A stretch of DNA of 30,293 nucleotides from JAADDG01 sp964450755 (GTDB lineage Bacteria > Campylobacterota > Campylobacteria > Campylobacterales > JAADDG01): NCBI GenBank assembly GCA_964450755.1, contig CAYVDJ010000049.1:1-30293 (forward strand). The letters run 5' to 3'. This document shows, one piece after another, positions 8,252-16,182 of the stretch (position 1 is its first letter; each line of letters opens with the position of its first letter). Position numbers and translations under genes: made by a program. The notes below the pieces were generated by a model, which made no database searches, was not told the DNA's origin, and saw only the letters and a list, made by a program, of their open reading frames with translations.

Positions 8252-9336
8252 CTCAAATCCTTTAATATCTCTCTTTTAATTTTTTTCAGGTTCACTCTCT
8301 TTTTCTGATAGACTGAATTATCCAAAAGCAAGATATGTTTTTCAAATCTCCTGTTTTTTTGCAAAATAAGAATTTTTAGTAACTCTTTTTCATCTTTTGC
8401 TTTGGATATCTTTTGTGATAAAGTATTGTCTCTTTTTGGAAATTTTAAAAGTTTTGCAGTAATAAAACCGCTCAGAAATATAATCAAATATCCGAAAAAT
8501 ATCTTTATATTTTCAAAAAAAGGTTTTATCTTTTTGGGAGAATTTTCTTTGTCCGCAAGAGTTGATTTTACACTCTCTTTTATGGATATCTCTATCGGTT
8601 CAAGTTCTGTTTCTCCTGTTTTTTGGTAATTGAAAACTGTTATCTTTCTCTTTTTTATCCTGAAACTTTTTTCTGCTATTATTGCGTACTGAAATGTTGC
8701 TTTGTATCTGAATCCTTCTGGTGTCAGTTTTTGGCTGATTTGAGGTTTGTCCTTCAGTATTTTTACACCTTCTGTTTTGGGAGTAAAATTTATATCTTTT
8801 GGAAGATAACCTGTCCCTTTGATCGTATAGACAAGATATACGGGGCTGAATGCGGAAGCTTTTGTTTTATCAACTTCCCTTTTTATGGTATATCTTCCGT
8901 AAAACATAGCTTTTGGCGTTTTTTTGACAAATATATCAAGAGGTTTCAGTTTTATACCTCTCTTTTCCCAATCGATATATTTTATCTGTTCGTCTGCTGA
9001 GCCTATAAAGGTATCACTGAGTTGTTCGTCTGTTACCTCTTTTGAGACAAAATGAAACTTTATCTCTTTTTGTCCCTCTTTTAATGGAAAAAGTACATAA
9101 GAGATATCAACCATCTTGCCTTTTGAGAGTTTATTTAAAAATCTAATATCAAAATCTCTGTTTTTTATTATAGAAAATTCAAAATTATATATTTTCTTGT
9201 CTTCTTTTTCTATATGAAGGGTGATCAAAAGAGGTTCTTTTACAAAAAGTTCGTTTTTGGAAACCAAAAGGCTGTATTTTATATTTGCAAAAAGAGGTAG
9301 AAAAAGGAAAAGCAGACTACCAGGGATTTTTTTCAT
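8248..9336 (-). CDS. batD: BatD-like exported membrane-anchored protein
   Basis: The 362-aa product starts with a signal sequence (about 1-17). A beta-rich extracytoplasmic region follows, with repeated domains resembling BatD oxygen-tolerance proteins, then one transmembrane segment (about 276-297) and a basic cytoplasmic tail of about 65 residues. Bat proteins were named for Bacteroides aerotolerance and are thought to form an envelope complex with the VWA proteins and MoxR. Sequence conservation in BatD is weak, so the call rests on architecture and neighbours. Its start lies 20 bases inside the batB-batC gene. It is shorter than many BatD proteins, which often exceed 500 residues. Confidence 0.75.
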   Translation of the reverse strand: MKKIPGSLLFLFLPLFANIKYSLLVSKNELFVKEPLLITLHIEKEDKKIYNFEFSIIKNRDFDIRFLNKLSKGKMVDISYVLFPLKEGQKEIKFHFVSKEVTDEQLSDTFIGSADEQIKYIDWEKRGIKLKPLDIFVKKTPKAMFYGRYTIKREVDKTKASAFSPVYLVYTIKGTGYLPKDINFTPKTEGVKILKDKPQISQKLTPEGFRYKATFQYAIIAEKSFRIKKRKITVFNYQKTGETELEPIEISIKESVKSTLADKENSPKKIKPFFENIKIFFGYLIIFLSGFITAKLLKFPKRDNTLSQKISKAKDEKELLKILILQKNRRFEKHILLLDNSVYQKKRVNLKKIKREILKDLR

Positions 9337-10882
9337 TGATATATCCTTTGTTGATCATTTCATAGACTTTGGAGCTTAGTTTGTAATTTTTCTTTCTCTT
9401 TTTTATTTTTACTGTTATATTCTGTTTTTTCCCTTTTTTATCATCTCCTCCTCCCGAAGATGAAAAATCGGTTGCATTCATATTTGAACCCCCTTTTTTT
9501 TTGCCTTTTTTTGATAAATCTTTTTTGTTGCGGGAGATCTTTTTGCTTTTTCTCTCTCCAAAAGGCAAACTCTTTTTCTCCTTTTTCAAAAAAACAGTTT
9601 TTGAGAGTTTATCCATCACTCTTTGACTCTTTTTTAACTCAAGGGATTGGACATAATATTTTTTTGCTCTCTCATACTCTTTAAGATGATTCATGCAATC
9701 GCCCATTCTCTCATATAAAAAGCTTTTTATAGTAAAATCTTTTGTTTTTATGGTTCTGTAAAGCATAAAAGCTTTTTTATATTTGTTAGCATGAAAATAG
9801 CTGTTTGCCAATGCCGTTTTCTGTTCCAGAAAGGGGGCTGATTTTGAGAGGTAGTGTATGGCTTTTTCAAAATCTCTTTTTTTGTAGGATGAGTATCCTT
9901 TTTGGATATAGTACTCATCCAGTATTGATGCCTGTGATTTGAAAATAAACAGAAAAGGGATCAAAAATTTTAAGATTTTGTTAAAAAAAGTGGTATTTAT
10001 ATAGATGAAAAGCACCATTGCCGATATCAAAAAGATATAGTAGTACTCTTTGTATCCGGTTTTTTGTTTTAGTTTTTGATGTTTGTTCTTAAACCTTATC
10101 TTTTTCAGCAACCTTTTTGCATCATTCAAAGGATTCTTATTATAAAAAAACTCCCCGTTGCATGATTTTGCAATCTCTTTTAATTTGGGGTTTAATCTGC
10201 TTACTACCAATTTACCTCTGTTTTTGAGATATCCTTCATCGGTTTTGATCAAAGAACCCTCTTTTGATGCTATTCCCGATATAAAAAGTTTTATATTGCC
10301 TTTTTTGCAAACGGATATGATATCTTTTGTATCTTTTATATCCCCTCCGTCACTCAATAAAACAACGGTTTTTTCTTTTTCTTTAAATTTTGTTATAAAT
10401 TCAAGAGTCTTTTTTATATCGGTTGATCTGGAGATGATAAATTTTGGATTTAGTGCCTCAAGAGATGCTTTTATCATATATGTATCGTTTGTCGGCGGGG
10501 AGAGAAGAAGAGGATTGGATGTAAATGCTATCAGGGAGTATCGGTATTTGTCGTTTAACAGATTTTCTGTTACCTTTTTTGCATATTCAAATCTATTTGG
10601 TTTTCGATCTTCTGCCATCATCGATCTTGATACATCGATTGCCAAAAAGATCGTATTTTCAGACTCTTTTATTTGCAGTTTCTGAAGCTTGACAGGTCTT
10701 GCGGCAGATAGGATCAAAAAGATAAGTACAAGAGGAAACAGTTTTTGTTTTTTTAAATTTTTATGAATAACAATCTCTTTTGCAAACGGAAAATTATCGC
10801 CCTTTTTTTCTTTAAAGCTGATAAAAAAAAGCATAAAAGCCGGTATAAGCAGCCACAAAAAAAAGGAATCCAAAAAAATCAA
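9317..10882 (-). CDS. batB: BatB-BatC fusion: VWA domain plus TPR repeats
   Basis: The 521-aa inner-membrane protein combines two usually separate Bat proteins. Two N-terminal hydrophobic segments (about 5-22, 48-62) precede a von Willebrand A domain with an intact metal site: DVSRS (83-87), a Thr in AFTSNP (119-124) and LLSDGGD (175-181). A further hydrophobic stretch (281-316) leads to TPR-like helices (about 322-418, pattern A-x-x-Y-x-x-A-x-x-Y). The tail is Lys/Gly/Ser-rich with no membrane segment. The VWA part would sit between membrane segments and the TPR part probably faces the periplasm, but topology is not certain. It overlaps batA by four bases and batD by twenty. Confidence 0.88.
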   Translation of the reverse strand: MIFLDSFFLWLLIPAFMLFFISFKEKKGDNFPFAKEIVIHKNLKKQKLFPLVLIFLILSAARPVKLQKLQIKESENTIFLAIDVSRSMMAEDRKPNRFEYAKKVTENLLNDKYRYSLIAFTSNPLLLSPPTNDTYMIKASLEALNPKFIISRSTDIKKTLEFITKFKEKEKTVVLLSDGGDIKDTKDIISVCKKGNIKLFISGIASKEGSLIKTDEGYLKNRGKLVVSRLNPKLKEIAKSCNGEFFYNKNPLNDAKRLLKKIRFKNKHQKLKQKTGYKEYYYIFLISAMVLFIYINTTFFNKILKFLIPFLFIFKSQASILDEYYIQKGYSSYKKRDFEKAIHYLSKSAPFLEQKTALANSYFHANKYKKAFMLYRTIKTKDFTIKSFLYERMGDCMNHLKEYERAKKYYVQSLELKKSQRVMDKLSKTVFLKKEKKSLPFGERKSKKISRNKKDLSKKGKKKGGSNMNATDFSSSGGGDDKKGKKQNITVKIKKRKKNYKLSSKVYEMINKGYINEKNPW

Positions 10883-11757
10883 AAGTATCTCCTCAATCTG
10901 TAAAGCAAAAGAGCCAAAGAGAGTAACAAAGGATACTGGAAAAGAGTTCTTTTGTTTAGGTAGCTGTTGCTTCTTAGCGGACTTGGTTCAAGAGAATCTA
11001 TCCTTTTATAAATTTTTTCAAGTTCCTCTTTGTTCTTTGCGTCAAACATTTTTCCTTTACTCTCTTTTGCGATTTTTTCTAAAAGAGATTTGTCAAAATC
11101 TTCTCCTATCCCTATCGTATATATTTTTACTCCTCTTTTTTTGGCTTTTAAGAGGGCATCTTTGGGAGATATCCGACCGCTGTTGTGCCGTCCGTCCGTT
11201 AGCAGAATGATAACCTTTTTTTTCGCATCGGAATATTTCAAAAGTCTCAAAGATTGCTCTATCGCTTCTCCGATAGCTGTATTGTTGGAGGCTATTCCCA
11301 CATAAAGATACTTTAACATCTTTTTTAAAGCACTCAGATCATAAGTAACCGCAGATGCCGGATATGCAAAAGATCCAAAAACAACGACACCCGCATTGTC
11401 ATCAAATCTTTTATCCAAAAAATCTTCTGCCAGTTCCATGACAATATCAAATTTACTTCTGCTTTCATCTCCAAATCCTCTCTCACCCATCGATCCGCTT
11501 GTATCTATACTCAAGATCAAATCTCTCCCTTTTTTCATACTTTGAATTTTTTGATCATAGACAAAAGGATTTGACAAAGAGATCACAAACAATACAAATA
11601 TAAGAGAATCTAATAAAAAAATTCGATTGACACCGGAAGATTTTAAAAAATCTGTTTTTTGGAAATAGATACTCATTGCTGATTCTCTACACTTGACAAA
11701 ACATATAACAAATGGCAAAAATAGGAAAACCATCGGATATTCAAAACTTAAATTCAT
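10879..11757 (-). CDS. batA: BatA-like VWA membrane protein
   Basis: The first gene of the Bat operon encodes a 292-aa protein with two N-terminal hydrophobic segments (about 8-21, 46-61), a VWA domain and a C-terminal membrane helix (about 270-287). The metal-ion site is intact: DTSGSM (85-90), then a Thr in VTYD, and LLTDGRHNSG for the last metal ligand. BatA proteins act with BatB, BatD and MoxR in an envelope complex of unclear molecular function. The ATG at 11757 has no recognisable Shine-Dalgarno sequence; AT-rich DNA with three TATAAT boxes lies upstream. It overlaps the next gene by four bases. Confidence 0.92.
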   Translation of the reverse strand: MNLSFEYPMVFLFLPFVICFVKCRESAMSIYFQKTDFLKSSGVNRIFLLDSLIFVLFVISLSNPFVYDQKIQSMKKGRDLILSIDTSGSMGERGFGDESRSKFDIVMELAEDFLDKRFDDNAGVVVFGSFAYPASAVTYDLSALKKMLKYLYVGIASNNTAIGEAIEQSLRLLKYSDAKKKVIILLTDGRHNSGRISPKDALLKAKKRGVKIYTIGIGEDFDKSLLEKIAKESKGKMFDAKNKEELEKIYKRIDSLEPSPLRSNSYLNKRTLFQYPLLLSLALLLYRLRRYF

Positions 11758-11777
11758 AAGTTATTGTATCAAAAAAA

Positions 11778-11827
11778 ATTATATTTGTAGAGGTTTTTGA
11801 AGAAAAAAATTATAAAAAAAAATTATA
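11778..11827 (-). promoter_or_regulatory. Three TATAAT boxes upstream of the Bat operon
   Basis: On the minus strand TATAAT followed by seven or more T occurs three times, at 11822-11827, 11809-11814 and 11778-11783. The box nearest the gene is about 20 bases from the batA ATG, which would give a leader of only about 14 bases without a ribosome site. Any of the three could be the -10 element. The A/T tracts may also simply reflect AT-rich intergenic DNA. Confidence 0.4.
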
Positions 11828-11846
11828 ATGAATTATTGGGTGAAAT

Positions 11847-11868
11847 GAGTGGGATTTAAATCCCGCTC
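11847..11868 (-). terminator. Hairpin at the end of the recA-to-phosphomannomutase gene run
   Basis: GAGTGGGATTT pairs with AAATCCCGCTC: eleven base pairs with one T-G wobble and essentially no loop. The hairpin reaches into the stop codon of the phosphomannomutase gene (11867-11869). Nothing T-rich follows immediately in the minus direction; a run of T comes about 25 bases later. It may stop transcription or protect the 3' end, and it also separates this run from the Bat operon. Confidence 0.45.
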
Positions 11869-13234
11869 ACTGTTTTGTTTTTGCTTTTTCTATCAGATCG
11901 TTTAGTCTCTCTTCATATAGTTTTGCATGGTTCTTATCGGTTGATTCAAATCTTGTAACAAGGATTGGAGTTGTATTTGATGCTCTTACAAGTCCCCAGC
12001 CATCCTCAAAGATCACTCTTACACCGTCTATTTCTATGATCTTTTTGATTTTCGGAAAGTCTTTTGGAGGATTTTTCAAAAGAGTTTTAAGTTTCTCTAT
12101 CAGTTTGAACTTTTCCTCTTCGGTAGTTTTTACTTTGATCTCTTCGGTTGAGTATGTCTTTGGAAGTTTCTCAAGCTCTTTGTCCAGATCGACTCCGTGA
12201 TAGATAAGTTCCAAAACCCTGAAAGTGGCATAAATGGCATCATCATAACCGAAATACCGATCATTAAAAAAGATATGTCCGCTCACTTCCGCCGCAAGAT
12301 CGGCATTTAGCTCTTTTATTTTTACTTTTAGATTGCTGTGACCGGTTTTATACATAACTGCACGACCTGTTTTGTTGATCTCGTCATACATTACCTGAGA
12401 GCATTTGACTTCGCCTATAACGGTCGGATTTTTCATATCTTTTGCAAACAGGAGTGCAAGTTCATCGCCTTTGATATTGTACTTTTTGGTCAAAACCGCT
12501 ATCCTGTCGGCATCTCCGTCATAAGCAAAACCGATTTGGGTATCATTTTTCAAAAGCTCTTTTATATCTTTTAGGTTTTTTTCGATGGTGGGATCGGGGT
12601 GATGATTTGGAAAAGTGCCGTCTGGTTCGCAGTAAAGACCTTTGTAATCCAACTCCAAAGAGTCCATGATCTCATTTATCACGCTTCCTGCCGCACCGTT
12701 TCCGCAGTCAAGAGCTATTTTTTTGGAAAATCCTCTCAAAAAATCAAACTCTTTAACCATAAATTTTATATATTTCTCTTTTGCATCTATCTTTATAGAG
12801 TTTGTATTGTCCTCTATTTGCATATCAAGGTGATTTTCCACTTCACGCCCCAGAGTGTAGATATCCTCTGCAAAAAAGGGATCTTTATCCAGAGTTATCT
12901 TAAATCCGTTATACTCTTTTGGATTGTGAGAACCCGTTATCATCACGGAAGCAGAGCTTTTTTTGCCGTCAAACTCCATAAAATTGGCAAAATAGTTTAC
13001 AGGTGTTGCCACAAGTCCCATATTTAAAACTTTCACTCCAGCTTTGTTCAAACCGCTTGTGAGATAATCGCAAAGCAAGGGAGAGTGGGTTCTTGCGTCA
13101 TAACCTACTGCAACAAACTCTCCTTTTTGCTTTATCCTTTTACCCAGAAAATAGCCTATGAGTTTGACACTCTTTTCGTTAAGTTCTTTTTCAAAGATAC
13201 CCCGTATATCATACTCTCTAAAAATCGATTGCAT
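11867..13234 (-). CDS. Phosphomannomutase/phosphoglucomutase
   Basis: The 455-aa cytoplasmic enzyme interconverts hexose-1- and hexose-6-phosphates, feeding surface polysaccharide and LPS precursor synthesis. All four hallmark loops of the alpha-D-phosphohexomutase family are present: FREYDIRG (5-12), the phosphoserine loop TGSHNP (100-105, Ser102), the metal loop DGDADR (239-244), and the C-terminal phosphate-binding segment RASNTTP. The FREYDIRG start and length point to the AlgC/ManB-type bifunctional enzyme rather than GlmM. It lies eight bases after amt and is the last gene of the run. Whether mannose or glucose phosphates are preferred cannot be read from the sequence. Confidence 0.95.
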   Translation of the reverse strand: MQSIFREYDIRGIFEKELNEKSVKLIGYFLGKRIKQKGEFVAVGYDARTHSPLLCDYLTSGLNKAGVKVLNMGLVATPVNYFANFMEFDGKKSSASVMITGSHNPKEYNGFKITLDKDPFFAEDIYTLGREVENHLDMQIEDNTNSIKIDAKEKYIKFMVKEFDFLRGFSKKIALDCGNGAAGSVINEIMDSLELDYKGLYCEPDGTFPNHHPDPTIEKNLKDIKELLKNDTQIGFAYDGDADRIAVLTKKYNIKGDELALLFAKDMKNPTVIGEVKCSQVMYDEINKTGRAVMYKTGHSNLKVKIKELNADLAAEVSGHIFFNDRYFGYDDAIYATFRVLELIYHGVDLDKELEKLPKTYSTEEIKVKTTEEEKFKLIEKLKTLLKNPPKDFPKIKKIIEIDGVRVIFEDGWGLVRASNTTPILVTRFESTDKNHAKLYEERLNDLIEKAKTKQ

Positions 13235-13242
13235 TTAGCTCC

Positions 13243-14466
13243 CTAATACTCTTTGACATAGGCTTTTTCACCGTGAACAGCCTCATCTATGCCTTGAGAC
13301 TCATCATCTTTTGATATTCTAAGTCCCGTTATTTTATCCGTTATTTTGAAGATAATAACAGTTAAAACGATAGAGTAGATCCCTACAGCTATCAAACCTA
13401 CTATCTGATACCAAAGCTGTGAAAATCCTCCTCCAAAAAAGAGACCTTTCACTTCACCGATAGATGGTTTTGCCAAAATTCCAAGCATGATAGAGCCTAC
13501 TATACCGCCTACTCCGTGAACTCCAAATACATCCAAAGAGTCATCATATTTGAATTTGCTTTTTGCATAAACAACAGTCCAAAAACAGACAAGAGCCGCC
13601 ATTATACCGATAATAAAAGCTCCGAAAATATCAACAAATCCCGATGCGGGAGTGATAGTGGCAAGTCCTGCTATAAATCCGGTAAAAAGTCCCAAAGAGG
13701 TTGGTTTTTTAAATATTTTCCATTCCAAAAAGAGCCAAACCATACCGCCTGTAAATGCCGCTATCGTAGTGGTAAATGCTGCCGAAACGGCAACGGCATT
13801 CATGCCAAGCGCACTTCCTCCGTTAAAACCAAACCATCCAAACCACAAAAGACCGGTTCCTATGGCAACAAGAGGCAAACTTGAAGGAAGCATCAGTGCC
13901 TCTTTTCTTTTTCCGAGTATAATAGCCCCTACAAGAGCGGAAAGTCCAGATGTTTCATGCACAACTATACCACCGGCAAAATCCAGAGTACCGAGATTTG
14001 AGAGCCAACCTCCGCCCCATATCCAGTGGGCAACGGGGAAATAGACAAAAGTAGCCCATAAAATGCTTATAACAATCCATGCGGAAAATTTCATCCTTTC
14101 TATAAAAGCACCTGCCATCAAAGCAACGGTAATGGCTGCAAATGTCATCTGAAAAAAGATAAACAGATAGTGATATAGATTTTCTGCTGCGGGAGCCGCA
14201 TCGGTAGGATTTATGCCTGATAGGAAAAGATATGTAAATCCCCCTGTAACTCCCCCTATATCATCTCCAAAAGTCATACTGTAACCATATATCAGCCATA
14301 TCAAACTAACAGTGCTAAAAGCTATCATAACCATCATGATCGTATTTAGCATACTTTTTACTTTTGAAAGTCCGCCGTAAAAGAGTGCCAAAGCGGGTAT
14401 CGACATCAAAAGAACCAGAGCCGTGGAAATCAAAATCCATACATTATCGGCAACAACTATTTTCAT
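13243..14466 (-). CDS. amt: Ammonium transporter Amt
   Basis: The 407-aa integral membrane protein is an Amt/Rh-family ammonium channel with about eleven hydrophobic segments and no cleavable signal sequence. The pore twin histidines are present: His170 in VVHETSG and His317 in GVHGVGG. The conserved FYGGL (29-33) and WFGFNGG (211-217) segments are also seen. The C-terminal tail (from about 375) is soluble and acidic and would face the cytoplasm, where GlnK docks. It lies nine bases after glnK, the standard pairing in which PII blocks the channel when nitrogen is plentiful. Confidence 0.98.
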   Translation of the reverse strand: MKIVVADNVWILISTALVLLMSIPALALFYGGLSKVKSMLNTIMMVMIAFSTVSLIWLIYGYSMTFGDDIGGVTGGFTYLFLSGINPTDAAPAAENLYHYLFIFFQMTFAAITVALMAGAFIERMKFSAWIVISILWATFVYFPVAHWIWGGGWLSNLGTLDFAGGIVVHETSGLSALVGAIILGKRKEALMLPSSLPLVAIGTGLLWFGWFGFNGGSALGMNAVAVSAAFTTTIAAFTGGMVWLFLEWKIFKKPTSLGLFTGFIAGLATITPASGFVDIFGAFIIGIMAALVCFWTVVYAKSKFKYDDSLDVFGVHGVGGIVGSIMLGILAKPSIGEVKGLFFGGGFSQLWYQIVGLIAVGIYSIVLTVIIFKITDKITGLRISKDDESQGIDEAVHGEKAYVKEY

Positions 14467-14475
14467 GATTTTTTC

Positions 14476-14814
14476 CTATAAAGCTTCATCATCTTCTTCG
14501 CCGGTTCTTATCCTGATAGCTCTGTCAATAGAACTTACAAAAACTTTTCCATCTCCTATCTTACCGGTTCTTGCGGCATTGACGATTGCGTTTACCACAT
14601 CATCGACATCTTCTTCTTTAACCATTGTTTCTATTTTTATTTTAGGTAAAAAATCAACAACATATTCAGCCCCTCTGTAAAGCTCCGTATGTCCTTGCTG
14701 TCTGCCGTATCCTTTAACCTCCGTTATCGTCATACCGTTTATACCCATTTCGCTAAGGGCATCTTTTACATCCTCTAGTTTAAATGGTTTTATAATAGCC
14801 TCAACCTTTTTCAT
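14476..14814 (-). CDS. glnK: PII signal protein GlnK/GlnB
   Basis: The 112-aa trimeric PII protein senses ATP/ADP and 2-oxoglutarate and controls ammonium uptake. Tyr51 at the T-loop tip (YRGAEYVVDF, 46-55) is present, the usual uridylylation site. The B-loop TGKIGDGKVF and the C-terminal RIRTGEEDDEAL are also normal. Being directly in front of amt argues for the name glnK over glnB. Its ATG overlaps the cyclophilin stop codon (ATGA), an unusual upstream partner for a PII gene. Family certain; modification by GlnD in this organism is unknown. Confidence 0.97.
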   Translation of the reverse strand: MKKVEAIIKPFKLEDVKDALSEMGINGMTITEVKGYGRQQGHTELYRGAEYVVDFLPKIKIETMVKEEDVDDVVNAIVNAARTGKIGDGKVFVSSIDRAIRIRTGEEDDEAL

Positions 14815-15380
14815 TTCTCCTCCTTTTTTGTAGATTTTTTTTCTTCTTTTGGTATATAAGCTTTTTTTATAACAACTTTTTCAATGGGTCTGTCATATTG
14901 TCCCGTTTTTATTTTGTTTATTTTAAAAACCGTTTCCATGCCTTTTACAACTTTGCCAAAGATTGTATATCCTCCGTTTAGCCACATTGCGGGGGCTACG
15001 GTTATAAAAAACTGACTTCCGTTTGTATTTTTACCTCTGTTTGCCATAGCGAGAAGCCCGGGTTTGTCGAAAATAACATTTGGTTTAAATTCATCCTCAA
15101 ATGGTTCTCCCCAGATGGACTCTCCGCCCATTCCGGTTCCTGTCGGATCTCCTCCTTGTATCATAAAGTTTTTTATAACACGGTGGAATATGGTACCGTT
15201 GTAGTAGCCTTTTCTGACAAGAGATGTAAAGTTTTCACAGGCTTTTGGGGCAACATCCCAAAAAAGCTGTAATGTTATATCTCCTTTATTTGTTTTTAGA
15301 ATCACATGAGAAGGTTTGTCAGCGGCATTTAAGGAAATAACTGTAAAAAACAGTGTTATCAGTAAGAAAATCTTTTTCAT
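14811..15380 (-). CDS. ppiA: Periplasmic peptidyl-prolyl isomerase (cyclophilin)
   Basis: The 189-aa product has a signal sequence (about 1-19, cut likely after LNA) followed by a cyclophilin domain, so it should assist proline isomerisation in folding proteins in the periplasm. Catalytic and binding residues are visible: FHRVIKNFMIQGGDPTGTG, the AMANRGKNTNGSQFF block and MWLNG with the drug-site Trp. The human His126 position is Tyr (YTIFGKV), as in many bacterial cyclophilins. The tail is Lys/Glu-rich. Start ATG is preceded by AGGAG, just downstream of a 20-bp palindrome. It overlaps glnK by four bases. Confidence 0.95.
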   Translation of the reverse strand: MKKIFLLITLFFTVISLNAADKPSHVILKTNKGDITLQLFWDVAPKACENFTSLVRKGYYNGTIFHRVIKNFMIQGGDPTGTGMGGESIWGEPFEDEFKPNVIFDKPGLLAMANRGKNTNGSQFFITVAPAMWLNGGYTIFGKVVKGMETVFKINKIKTGQYDRPIEKVVIKKAYIPKEEKKSTKKEEK

Positions 15381-15397
15381 AATTTTATTCTCCTTTT

Positions 15398-15417
15398 TTA
15401 AAATAGTACTATTTTAA
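15398..15417. promoter_or_regulatory. Perfect 20-bp palindrome upstream of ppiA
   Basis: TTAAAATAGTACTATTTTAA reads the same on both strands. It fills most of the 42-base gap between ubiE and ppiA and ends two bases before the ppiA ribosome site (AGGAG, 15391-15395). On the minus strand no T-run follows, so it is not a classic terminator. It could be a binding site for a dimeric regulator or an RNA hairpin tuning translation; its AT richness makes chance more likely than for a GC-rich palindrome. Confidence 0.45.
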
Positions 15418-15422
15418 CACAA

Positions 15423-16157
15423 TCAGATTTTTTTTGCTATAAAAAGAGTTGATATATCCATCGAGTAGCCTTTGGCTTTTAAGACCTCAAAACCACAGCT
15501 TTCAAGCTCTTTTATCAATTTCTCTTTTGTCAAAAATCCCTCTATCGAGTTTGGAAGATAATTGTATGCCTCATAATTTTTGGAAAGAAGTCCTCCTACA
15601 AAAGGAAGAATTTTTTTCATATAAAAATCTCTTATTTTGGACATCAAAGTTGCTTTTTGAAGTTTTGTAAACTCCAAGATCACAAGCATTCCTCCTTTTT
15701 TCAACACTCTGTTAAACTCATTTAATCCCTCTATCCTGTCAACAACATTTCTAAGACCGTAAGAGATACTCACTATATCTACACTCTTATTTTCCAAAGG
15801 CAGATCTTTTGCCTCTCCTTTTATGAATTTTGCATTTATATCTTTGTTTCTTGCCTCTTCAAGCATTCCCTGCGAAGGATCTATACCTATGATATTTTTT
15901 ATATCTATATTTGCATTTTTAGCTCTTTTATCCCAGTAAATGCACATATCTCCGGTTCCGCATGCAACATCTGCTATAAGATCAATCTCTTTTTTACCGT
16001 AGTATCCGAAAGTAAGATCACATGCTTTTTTTCGCCATATCGTATCTACGCCAAAACTCAAAACCCTGTTTGCCAAATCATAGGTTTTGGCTATTTCGTC
16101 AAACATCGTAACTATTTTTTTCTGTTTATTCAATTTCATCCTTAATTCTTTTTGCAT
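15423..16157 (-). CDS. ubiE: Demethylmenaquinone methyltransferase UbiE/MenG
   Basis: The 244-aa SAM-dependent methyltransferase carries the UbiE/COQ5 signature. Motif I is DVACGTGD (63-70). SISYGLRNVVDR and FNRVLKKGGMLVILEF follow in the C-terminal half, and NRVLSFGVDTIWRK sits near the N-terminus. With MqnD encoded in the same window, the quinone route is futalosine-type, so this enzyme most likely methylates demethylmenaquinone in the last step. The ATG at 16157 has no clear ribosome site; a second ATG six codons later is possible. It follows the AMIN gene by 25 bases in the same direction. Confidence 0.95.
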   Translation of the reverse strand: MQKELRMKLNKQKKIVTMFDEIAKTYDLANRVLSFGVDTIWRKKACDLTFGYYGKKEIDLIADVACGTGDMCIYWDKRAKNANIDIKNIIGIDPSQGMLEEARNKDINAKFIKGEAKDLPLENKSVDIVSISYGLRNVVDRIEGLNEFNRVLKKGGMLVILEFTKLQKATLMSKIRDFYMKKILPFVGGLLSKNYEAYNYLPNSIEGFLTKEKLIKELESCGFEVLKAKGYSMDISTLFIAKKI

Positions 16158-16182
16158 ATAGTAACGAATTAGGAGTTAAATA

